Shown here in pieces: positions 7,379 through 14,680 of a stretch of 14,785 bases of DNA (position 1 is the stretch's first letter; every line of letters starts with the position of its first letter). Source of the DNA: UBA4416 sp046345275. Lineage in GTDB: Bacteria; Bacteroidota; Bacteroidia; B-17B0; Aurantibacillaceae. The notes beneath the pieces are model-generated. The model was not told the DNA's origin and searched no databases. It saw only the letters and a list, made by a program, of their open reading frames with translations. The DNA lies in assembly GCA_046345275.1 (NCBI GenBank), contig JBKDJY010000041.1, positions 1 to 14,785 of the forward strand, given 5' to 3'. The position numbers and the translations under genes were made by a program.

Positions 7379-8872
7379 ATGCAAAATATAAATAATGAAG
7401 ATATTTTTGGATTAGTTAACTCACTCACAAAATCAGAAAAAGCATATTTTAAAAAGTATTCTAATCAACATGTAAAGGGAGAAAAGAATGATTATATCGT
7501 TTTGTTTGAAATGTTTGAAAAATCGAATAATGATAATACTTTCAATATTGAAAAAGAATTTCAAAATTTAAATATTAAAAATATATCTCGTGTAAAGAAT
7601 TATTTGCATGATGTTATTTTAAAATCTTTAATTTCTTACCACGCAGAAAATTCCATTGACGCTGAGATAAGAGAAGATCTCCGGAAAATTGAAGTTTTAT
7701 GGGATAAGTCACTACATGAACAATGTTCAAAGCTGCTGCTTAAAACAAAAAAGAATATTTCCAAATACGACAAAAAAATTTTTTTACTTGAAGTATTAGA
7801 ATGGGAGTCAAAATTAATTATTGAAAAGCCGACACTTAATGATGCATATGCTAATTTGTTATTGAATAGAAATCATTCTATATTTACGTTGCAGGGTATA
7901 ATGCAGCAAGTTGAATATGATTTTATTGGTAGAAGTTTTACTTTAGGCTTTCAATCAAAAAATAGGGACTTAATCGGCAGTGACTCTGTTTTTTTAAACA
8001 ATATTCAGAAATATATTGTTAATTGCGATGAAGAATTTGTAGAGGACGGTAATCTTAAGATGTCATATTTTTTAATCGCAACTTTATACTATATATCAAA
8101 TAATAATTATGCAAAAGCAAGAGAAATATCTGACAAATTATTAAAATATCTTGATAAAAATGAAAATTTTATTATTTCAAATTTAACGAAGTATATTACA
8201 ATAATTACTAATAATGTCATTTTAAATTTCGATTTAAATGATTTTGAAACCGCAGCTCAGTTCGTTGAAATTCATAAGAAAATTGAAAATAAATATTTGA
8301 AGTTTTGTTCAAAAGAAGTAAGAACTGTTTTGAATTTTGATTCCATAATCTGTAATATAAATTTACTAATTGAGACTAATAGAGAAAATGAATTGTTTGA
8401 GTTTGTCTCGGGTCTAAAAGAAAAAATTGGTGATGATTATGAATTGTCTCATCTTACTAGACGAGAGGCGTTATACTATGTATCTTTAAGCAGATGTTAT
8501 TTCGAACTAAATGATTTTAAGCAGGCTTTATTTTGGTTGAATAAATTATTTAGTAATAGGAAATTAGAATCCTCTTATATTTATAATGATGCGTTGATTT
8601 ATGAGTTAGTAATTCATTACGAATTAGGTAATTATGATTATGTAGAAAATAGAATAAGGTCACTAAAACGTTATTTTAAGATTAATAATAATAACTTTGA
8701 GATTGACATAGTTAAAATACTAGAAAAGTATCTTATTGATCGAATGAACAAAATCGAATTACGAGCTCTAAAAAATGATATTGAAAATGATAATGTTGTT
8801 CAATTATTTTCTACAAATTTCGGTAAATTTAGCATTAAGCGCTGGATAAATAAGAAAGCAAGTGTATTGTAG
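7379..8872 (+). CDS. Uncharacterised cytoplasmic all-helical (TPR-like) Bacteroidota protein
   Basis: The 497-residue protein has no signal peptide and no membrane segment. The N-terminus contains NSLTKSEKAYFKKYSNQH, a motif (SLTKSEKxYFKxx) that I recognise from uncharacterised Bacteroidota proteins of about 500 residues. The rest is strongly helical and charged, with regularly spaced aromatic/Leu residues and short degenerate helix pairs that look TPR-like (for example residues about 228-270 and 365-440, ALYYVSLSRCYFELNDFKQA). No catalytic residues can be pointed to. A protein-protein interaction or regulatory role is possible but unproven. It is a stand-alone gene: 303 bases separate it from the gene upstream and 70 bases, with motif and promoter-like signals, from hmgA downstream. 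It uses many A/T-ending codons like its neighbours. The function is unknown to me. Confidence 0.85.
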   Translation: MQNINNEDIFGLVNSLTKSEKAYFKKYSNQHVKGEKNDYIVLFEMFEKSNNDNTFNIEKEFQNLNIKNISRVKNYLHDVILKSLISYHAENSIDAEIREDLRKIEVLWDKSLHEQCSKLLLKTKKNISKYDKKIFLLEVLEWESKLIIEKPTLNDAYANLLLNRNHSIFTLQGIMQQVEYDFIGRSFTLGFQSKNRDLIGSDSVFLNNIQKYIVNCDEEFVEDGNLKMSYFLIATLYYISNNNYAKAREISDKLLKYLDKNENFIISNLTKYITIITNNVILNFDLNDFETAAQFVEIHKKIENKYLKFCSKEVRTVLNFDSIICNINLLIETNRENELFEFVSGLKEKIGDDYELSHLTRREALYYVSLSRCYFELNDFKQALFWLNKLFSNRKLESSYIYNDALIYELVIHYELGNYDYVENRIRSLKRYFKINNNNFEIDIVKILEKYLIDRMNKIELRALKNDIENDNVVQLFSTNFGKFSIKRWINKKASVL

Positions 8873-8877
8873 TTTTT

Positions 8878-8937
8878 TTGAAATGTAAAAAACTAGAATT
8901 TTTAATATAACTTGTTCTTATATTTAAGATAATTTTG
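8878..8937 (+). promoter_or_regulatory. Candidate promoter/operator region of the tyrosine-degradation genes
   Basis: The 70-base gap before hmgA holds TTGAAATGTAAAA (8878-8890), a near-copy of the recurring intergenic motif in inverted orientation, and TAATTTTG (8930-8937), a match to the Bacteroidota -7 consensus TAnnTTTG. The -7 box ends only 5 bases before the ATG at 8943, so if it is used the transcript would be leaderless or nearly so. A TTG at 8912-8914 is the nearest possible -33 element, with shorter than usual spacing. Confidence 0.35.
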
Positions 8938-8942
8938 GCTTC

Positions 8943-10100
<1,158 letters not shown>

Positions 10101-10136
10101 CAAAAATAATAAAACGAAAATTATAAAATATAAATT

Positions 10137-11297
10137 ATGGCTAAAGAAATAAAAAACGTAGAATACGGATTAGAAAAAATATTTGAAGGAGCGCAAGATT
10201 TCTTGCCTTTATTAGGGACAGATTATGTTGAATTTTATGTTGGAAATGCCAAACAATCGGCACATTATTATAAAACAGCTTTTGGGTTTCAATCTTATGC
10301 GTATGCAGGATTAGAAACTGGCTTAAAAGACAGAGTATCATACGTTTTAAAACAAGATAAAATTCGTTTAGTATTAACCACTGCTTTAACAAGCGATTCA
10401 CCAATTGGTGAGCATGTTAAAAAACATGGTGATGGTGTAAAAGTAATTGCTTTATGGGTTGAAGATGCTCGTAAATCGTTTGAAGAAACTGTAAAGCGTG
10501 GCGCTAAAGTATACATGGAGCCAGTTGTAGAAAAAGACGAACATGGAGAAGTAGTTCGCGCTGGTATTTACACTTACGGAGAAACAGTACACATGTTTGT
10601 GGAGCGTAAAAATTACAAAGGAGAATTTTTACCAGGATTTAGAGAATGGAAAAGCGATTACAATCCTGCGCCAGTTGGTTTAAAATTTATTGATCACATG
10701 GTGGGTAACGTAGGTTGGAATCAAATGAATGCTACCGTGAAATGGTACGAAGATGTAATGGGATTTGTTAACTTCTTAACGTTTGACGATAAACAAATTA
10801 CAACTGAGTATTCTGCTTTAATGAGTAAAGTAATGAGTAATGGAAATGGTCGTATTAAATTCCCAATTAACGAACCAGCTGAAGGAAAAAAGAAATCTCA
10901 AATTGAAGAGTATATTGATTTTTATGAAGGTGCTGGTGTGCAACATTTAGCATTAGCAACGGATGATATCATTAAAACTGTAGCTGATTTAAAAGCACGT
11001 GGTGTAGAATTTTTACCGCCGCCACCGCAAGCATACTATGATGACATTCCACGCAGATTAGGTGTGCACATGGATATGATGAAAGAAGATATTAAAGAGC
11101 TTCAACGTTTGTCTATTTTAGTTGACGCAGATGAAGAAGGCTATTTATTACAAATCTTCACGAAACCAGTAGAAGACAGACCAACGTTATTCTATGAAAT
11201 TATTCAACGTATGGGCGCTAAAGGTTTTGGTGCCGGTAACTTTAAAGCATTGTTCGAATCGATTGAAAGAGAGCAAGCTTTAAGAGGAACGTTATAA
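10137..11297 (+). CDS. hppD: 4-hydroxyphenylpyruvate dioxygenase
   Basis: The 386-residue, Fe(II)-dependent enzyme of the vicinal-oxygen-chelate fold converts 4-hydroxyphenylpyruvate to homogentisate, the substrate of the gene just upstream. The two VOC modules cover about residues 20-160 and 180-370. The metal triad is visible as His187 (FIDHMVGNV), His270 (GVQHLALATDD) and Glu354 (LFYEIIQR), with spacings of 83 and 84 residues, close to the bacterial enzymes. The C-terminal GFGAGNFKALFESIEREQ, which closes over the active site, is complete. Length is normal for the family. The start follows hmgA by 36 bases with no terminator between, so an operon is likely. Nothing unusual was noticed. Confidence 0.96.
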   Translation: MAKEIKNVEYGLEKIFEGAQDFLPLLGTDYVEFYVGNAKQSAHYYKTAFGFQSYAYAGLETGLKDRVSYVLKQDKIRLVLTTALTSDSPIGEHVKKHGDGVKVIALWVEDARKSFEETVKRGAKVYMEPVVEKDEHGEVVRAGIYTYGETVHMFVERKNYKGEFLPGFREWKSDYNPAPVGLKFIDHMVGNVGWNQMNATVKWYEDVMGFVNFLTFDDKQITTEYSALMSKVMSNGNGRIKFPINEPAEGKKKSQIEEYIDFYEGAGVQHLALATDDIIKTVADLKARGVEFLPPPPQAYYDDIPRRLGVHMDMMKEDIKELQRLSILVDADEEGYLLQIFTKPVEDRPTLFYEIIQRMGAKGFGAGNFKALFESIEREQALRGTL

Positions 11298-11372
11298 TAC
11301 TATTTAAAATATCAGGTATGAAACATATATATTATATTAATCTTTTAACTACTATTTATTAAGAAAACGATT

Positions 11373-12458
11373 ATGTATTACAACGACAACACAGTAGTTT
11401 TCTTCAACGGAGAATGGGTAAAAGCAAAAGAATTAATGGTAAGTCCTTATGTGCAGGTTATGCACTATGGAAGTGGAGTATTTGAGGGGATCCGTTCTTA
11501 CGCTACACCAGATGGAACCAGAATATTCAAATCAAGAGAACATTATGAAAGATTATTGTTTTCTGCTGAAAAGATACACTTGAAAGTAAATTATTCAGCC
11601 GAAGAATTTACACAGTTAACCTATCAGTTATTAGAAAAGAACAGATTAACTAATTCTTACATTAGACCATTAGTTTTTTCAGGAGTGAATATGAGACTTA
11701 CTTCAACTGACATTGTCAATGTTTTGCTATGTGCATGGGAATGGGATAATTTGCTTGGGAATCAGCTTTTGAACCTTATGACATCTTCTTACCAACGTCC
11801 AAATCCTAAGTCTTGCCATGTTGAGGCTAAAGTAACTGGTCACTATGTAAATTCAATATTAGCTACAACTGAGGCTAAAAACAAAGGATATGATGAAGCT
11901 TTATTGTTAGATGCAAATGGAAATGTTGCCGAAGGACCGGGAGCTAACTTCTTTTTTGAGAAGGACGAAGTATTATATACATCTCCATTAGGAAATATAT
12001 TACCTGGCATCACTCGAGCTACGATGTTTGAATTGTGTCATGAGTTAGGATTTAAGTTAGTAGAAAAATATTTTACTCCAGAAGAAGTGAAAGGTGCTGA
12101 TAGTGCTTTCTTTACGGGAACTGCAGTTGAAGTCGCAGGTATTGGTAAAGAAATGACTAAGCTTGCTCAAACACATTCTGCACTGCCATATTTACTGACA
12201 ATTTTTGTAGCAATCGTATTTTTCATTTTTGGTTTGTACGGACTTTCTGCTGACAATAAGTTTAGACCACTTCCACTTTTAAAACCAGTAATTTTTGCGA
12301 TAGCAGGAATTTATCTTCTTCGTGGAATTGGAGAACTCATTTTTGACTTGGAAAAAAAACAAGCAAATCAATTTTTGGAAATAACCTATTCACTAATTGC
12401 AGTCTTTATCGGACTTTTATTTTTGATAGGCGGACTGAAAAAATGGAAATTAAAATAG
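11373..12458 (+). CDS. ilvE: Branched-chain aminotransferase IlvE, C-terminally truncated and fused in frame to a membrane-protein tail
   Basis: Residues 1 to about 258 are a fold-type IV PLP aminotransferase of the branched-chain family. Visible are the HYGSGVFEGIRSY segment, the PLP lysine Lys153 (EAKVTGHYVNSILATTEAKNKG), AEGPGANFFFEKD, LGNILPGITRATM and ADSAFFTGTAVEVAGIG. Normal IlvE proteins continue for about 30 more residues after EVAGIG; here the match stops near residues 256-263. From about residue 268 the frame encodes three hydrophobic helices unrelated to aminotransferases. The junction falls at about 12145-12165, where an AAGCTT also occurs (12159-12164). The enzyme converts branched-chain 2-oxo acids and amino acids; beside hmgA-hppD it might also act on tyrosine, but that is speculation. 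Loss of the last strand and helix plus a membrane tail makes normal function doubtful. It lies 75 bases downstream of hppD. The open frame is certain. Whether it reflects a real rearrangement or a chimeric assembly is not. Confidence 0.85.
   Translation: MYYNDNTVVFFNGEWVKAKELMVSPYVQVMHYGSGVFEGIRSYATPDGTRIFKSREHYERLLFSAEKIHLKVNYSAEEFTQLTYQLLEKNRLTNSYIRPLVFSGVNMRLTSTDIVNVLLCAWEWDNLLGNQLLNLMTSSYQRPNPKSCHVEAKVTGHYVNSILATTEAKNKGYDEALLLDANGNVAEGPGANFFFEKDEVLYTSPLGNILPGITRATMFELCHELGFKLVEKYFTPEEVKGADSAFFTGTAVEVAGIGKEMTKLAQTHSALPYLLTIFVAIVFFIFGLYGLSADNKFRPLPLLKPVIFAIAGIYLLRGIGELIFDLEKKQANQFLEITYSLIAVFIGLLFLIGGLKKWKLK
12165..12458 (+). pseudogene. 3' part of a small integral membrane protein gene (5' end lost)
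   Basis: This is the tail of the ilvE fusion frame. It encodes about 95 residues with three hydrophobic helices: about fusion residues 270-290 (LPYLLTIFVAIVFFIFGLYGL), 299-315 (LLKPVIFAIAGIYLLRGIGE) and 334-353 (ITYSLIAVFIGLLFLIGGL), ending in KKWKLK. The GLYGLSAD...FRPLPLLKPV...IYLLRGIGEL pattern resembles small four-helix membrane proteins of Bacteroidota that are usually about 130 residues long. An N-terminal segment with a start codon would therefore be missing. The stop at 12456-12458 is 20 bases before the attC-like palindrome, just as a cassette gene sits before its recombination site. This suggests it is the remnant of a first cassette. I cannot name the family. Confidence 0.6.
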
Positions 12459-12478
12459 ACGAATGAAAAAACAACGAC

Positions 12479-12612
12479 CCGCTAACATCGGTTTGGCAAT
12501 ATGGCGGCTGAACTGCTTCTATGAAACATTTGTGCAAAGTTCAACAGCAGTAATTCTATTAAACTTTTGTGCTAAAAATCCGCCACATCGCCAAGCCGAG
12601 AACCGTTAGCGG
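12479..12612. repeat. 134-bp imperfect palindrome resembling an integron attC site
   Basis: The outer arms CCGCTAAC (12479-12486) and GTTAGCGG (12605-12612) are perfectly complementary. The inner arms TCGGTTTGGCAATATGGCGG (12488-12507) and CCGCCACATCGCCAAGCCGA (12580-12599) pair at 17 of 20 positions. One base separates outer and inner arms on the left and five (GAACC) on the right, an asymmetric interruption like that of attC sites. The 72-base centre is poorly conserved-looking, with only a TGAACT/AGTTCA pair (12509-12514, 12538-12543). The outer boxes resemble attC R''/R' boxes (RYYYAAC / GTTRRRY) but deviate: GTTAGCG has C where R is expected. It lies 20 bases after the preceding stop and 74 bases before the next start. 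A terminator is unlikely because no T-tract follows. Confidence 0.65.
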
Positions 12613-12686
12613 TCATGCTAAAAAAGCAGACACGATTAAACCTGACAGAACATTGAACATCTAAAGACTACAAAGAATTAAATGAA

Positions 12687-14000
12687 ATGAAAAAAACTGG
12701 TAGCATATTAGTAACTCTTTTGAGTTTTACATTTATTGTAAATGCACAGACGTTTGACCCAGTTTTAGCAAATAAACTTCAGAATAAAATTGACAGCATT
12801 AAGACGGCAAACAATTTAAAAGGCATTTCAGCAAGTGTAATTTACCCTGGAGTTGGAACTTGGAAAGGAGTTACTGGAATATCTCATTCAGGTTTTCCCA
12901 TTACTTCCGACATGGAATTTGGAATTGGGAGTAACACGAAATTATTTACAGGTGTTTTGCTTTTAAAACTAACGGAAAATAATATCATAAATCTTAATGA
13001 CTCTTTACACCAATATCTTCCAGCTTTTAACAACGTCAACCCAAACATAACTATACGTCAACTTCTCAATCATACAAGCGGTTTAGCTGATGTAAATAAT
13101 GTGGTTGGATACGCTGACTCAATTTTAACTAATCCTAATCGTATTTTCACACCAACAGAAGTAATGTCTTGGGTTGGCACTCCTTTGTTTGCTGCTGGGA
13201 CTAGTTGGAATTACTGTAATACAAATTATATTCTGGCAGGCATGGTTGCAGAAAGTGCAACAGGGCAAAGTTTTGGTCAACTTCTAAGAGACAGTATTCT
13301 TTTTCCTTTGCAACTTGACAGTACATTTTTAGGTGTTTATGACAGCGTTCTAAATACTATAGCCCATCCATGGCAAGGTGGAGTAGACAAATTTTCAACA
13401 CCAAGGAAAGCTCTTAATAGTGTTGCATGGTCAGCTGGTGCTATGTATTCAACATCTGGAGAAATGGCAAGTTGGTATCATTCACTTATGAATGGTCAAG
13501 TATTAAATCAGAACTCTTTTAATGAGCTGACTACATTTGTTGGTTCAGGCAATTATGGAATTGGACTTTACAACACAAATGTGCTAGGCAGAACAGTATG
13601 GCAGCATGGTGGAACAATATGGGGTGGATATAATTCTTCTATGGTATATGATACTGCAACAGGAATAATCATATGTGTTCTTATCAATCAAAACCCTGCC
13701 CAAGCTTTTCAAGTTTCCATTGAGTTACTTTCCACTTTGATAAATAACCCTGTAGGTATAACTGAAAATACAATTTCAGAGGAACTGATTACCGTTTATC
13801 CAAATCCAACTAATGGACTTGTCCATATTGAAATACCAAACCAGACTATTCAGAGTATAAAGTTATACGACTTACAGGGTCAGTTAATAAAAGAGACCAT
13901 CCAAAACCAGTTTAATCTATCAAACTACTCGAATGGGACGTATTTCATAAAAGCTCAAACAAAAACAGGTTTCTATAACTACAAAATCATCAAACAATGA
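12687..14000 (+). CDS. Secreted serine beta-lactamase-like hydrolase with T9SS type A tail
   Basis: The 437-residue protein has a signal peptide (MKKTGSILVTLLSFTFIVNA, cleavage about residue 20). The serine beta-lactamase/penicillin-binding-protein-like domain (class C / D-aminopeptidase-esterase type, Pfam Beta-lactamase) covers about residues 30-350. All three active-site motifs are present: Ser82-N-T-Lys85 (SxxK), Tyr176-C-Asn178 (YxN) and His307-Gly-Gly (HxG, the KTG equivalent). QLLNHTSGL and SAGAMYSTSGEMASW are also typical. About residues 360-437 form a T9SS type A sorting domain (ITVYPNPTNGLVHIEI, IKLYDLQGQLI, NGTYFIKAQT). The likely role is a secreted peptidase, esterase or amidase; members of this broad family are mostly not true beta-lactamases, so antibiotic resistance should not be assumed. 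The ATG at 12687 gives a good signal peptide; an ATG five bases upstream is out of frame. The gene sits alone between two attC-like sequences. Confidence 0.92.
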   Translation: MKKTGSILVTLLSFTFIVNAQTFDPVLANKLQNKIDSIKTANNLKGISASVIYPGVGTWKGVTGISHSGFPITSDMEFGIGSNTKLFTGVLLLKLTENNIINLNDSLHQYLPAFNNVNPNITIRQLLNHTSGLADVNNVVGYADSILTNPNRIFTPTEVMSWVGTPLFAAGTSWNYCNTNYILAGMVAESATGQSFGQLLRDSILFPLQLDSTFLGVYDSVLNTIAHPWQGGVDKFSTPRKALNSVAWSAGAMYSTSGEMASWYHSLMNGQVLNQNSFNELTTFVGSGNYGIGLYNTNVLGRTVWQHGGTIWGGYNSSMVYDTATGIIICVLINQNPAQAFQVSIELLSTLINNPVGITENTISEELITVYPNPTNGLVHIEIPNQTIQSIKLYDLQGQLIKETIQNQFNLSNYSNGTYFIKAQTKTGFYNYKIIKQ

Positions 14001-14032
14001 ACAAATGACTTGGACAATAAAAGAAGCACGAA

Positions 14033-14060
14033 CCGCTAACAGCACCTACCCAAAAGGCGG
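14033..14060. repeat. Left arm of a second attC-like palindrome, right arm missing
   Basis: CCGCTAAC at 14033-14040 followed by AGCACCTACCCAAAAGGCGG (14041-14060) parallels the left arm of the first palindrome. Both begin CCGCTAACA and end with CAA-A-GGCGG, with total lengths of 28 and 29 bases and a different nine-base stretch between. It lies 32 bases after the stop of the serine hydrolase gene, matching the 20-base position of the first site. No complementary right arm follows: the sequence changes at once to GC-rich protease-coding DNA. The conserved length suggests that the breakpoint is at or within a few bases of 14060. Confidence 0.6.
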
Positions 14061-14680
14061 GGCCCACCAGTTCGCCCACTGCTTGGTCAAAGGTACTGGT
14101 GCCGTCGCGTGGCCCCAAGAAGCCCCCAATGCTTAGGTTGATGACCATGTCCTTGTCCAGGGCATCTGCCTGCGCAAAGAGGTAGCGAATGCCATCTAGT
14201 ATACTGGAACGGGTAAATGGCGAGGAGACCAGTACAATATCGGCATCGGGGGCCATGCCGCGGTCTTTGCCACTGCCCAGGCCGCTACCGGCCGCTATGC
14301 CTAAGACATGCGTACCATGGAAACCCGCCACACTGTCTATAGGCGCTGCCAGCAGGGCTGTTTGGCCTATCATTTCGTGGCCATAGTCATAGTCTGCGGG
14401 GGGTGTGGCCGCCACGGTGCGGTGCTGGTCCCACACGCGCAGCACACGGTAGCGCTGGCCATCTTGGCTAAAGAAGGCCGGGTGGCTCCACTCATAGCCA
14501 TGGTCCACCACACCCACTAGCACCCCCGTGCCTAGGTAAGGGGTTGCCAGGCTGCCCTCTCCGGTATGAACACGGTTGACGTCTTGCATGGCACGGGCGG
14601 TGTCCATGGTGGGGTAGCAGCGGCTGTCCAGCTCCAGGTGGGTGAAGTCTGTGCTGCGCAGCACGGCATAGAGCTGGGTG
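14061..14680 (-). pseudogene. Internal fragment of a subtilisin-like (S8) serine protease, truncated at both ends
   Basis: On the minus strand a continuous frame encodes an S8 peptidase core. The catalytic Asp is in GVLVGVVDHGYEWSHPAF (codon 14505-14503) and the catalytic His in GFHGTHVLGIAAG (codon 14319-14317); further on come GMAPDADIVLV and MVINLSIGG. The frame stays open upstream to the insertion-sequence end at 14681, so the true start lies beyond the break. Downstream it runs out at about 14061 after FDQAVGELVGP, well before the Gly-Thr-Ser-Met/Ala region with the nucleophilic Ser. The final residues to a stop at 13990 come from the attC-like arm and are not protease. Base composition is about 60% GC (36 of 60 bases in 14101-14160), against an AT-rich rest, with many GC-ending codons. 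This points to a donor with a different genome. It cannot make an active protease. Confidence 0.8.

Larger units (their letters stand above)
12605..14060 (+). mobile_element. Putative single-gene cassette (serine hydrolase plus partial attC-like site)
   Basis: By analogy with integron cassettes, one unit would run from the GTTAGC box of the first palindrome (12605) to the equivalent box of the second. Only the left arm of the second survives (14033-14060). The unit holds one gene with short flanks (74 bases before, 32 after), in the same orientation as the membrane-protein remnant upstream, which is the usual cassette layout. No integrase, transposase or resolvase gene accompanies it in the window. 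The repeat arms and spacing are seen; the mobility is inferred. Confidence 0.5.

Noticed and set aside
11373..12458. Genuine functional aminotransferase-membrane fusion
   Set aside because: The loss of conserved IlvE C-terminal residues and of the start of the membrane protein argues for a breakpoint rather than an evolved fusion. A stable fusion family is not known to me.
12479..12612. Rho-independent terminator
   Set aside because: The stem is interrupted by a 72-base centre and no T-run follows. The shape and the second half-copy fit a recombination-type repeat better.
12687..14000. Antibiotic-resistance beta-lactamase
   Set aside because: The motifs are those of the broad class C/PBP4*/esterase group, which is mostly not active on beta-lactams. 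No feature here marks a true resistance enzyme.
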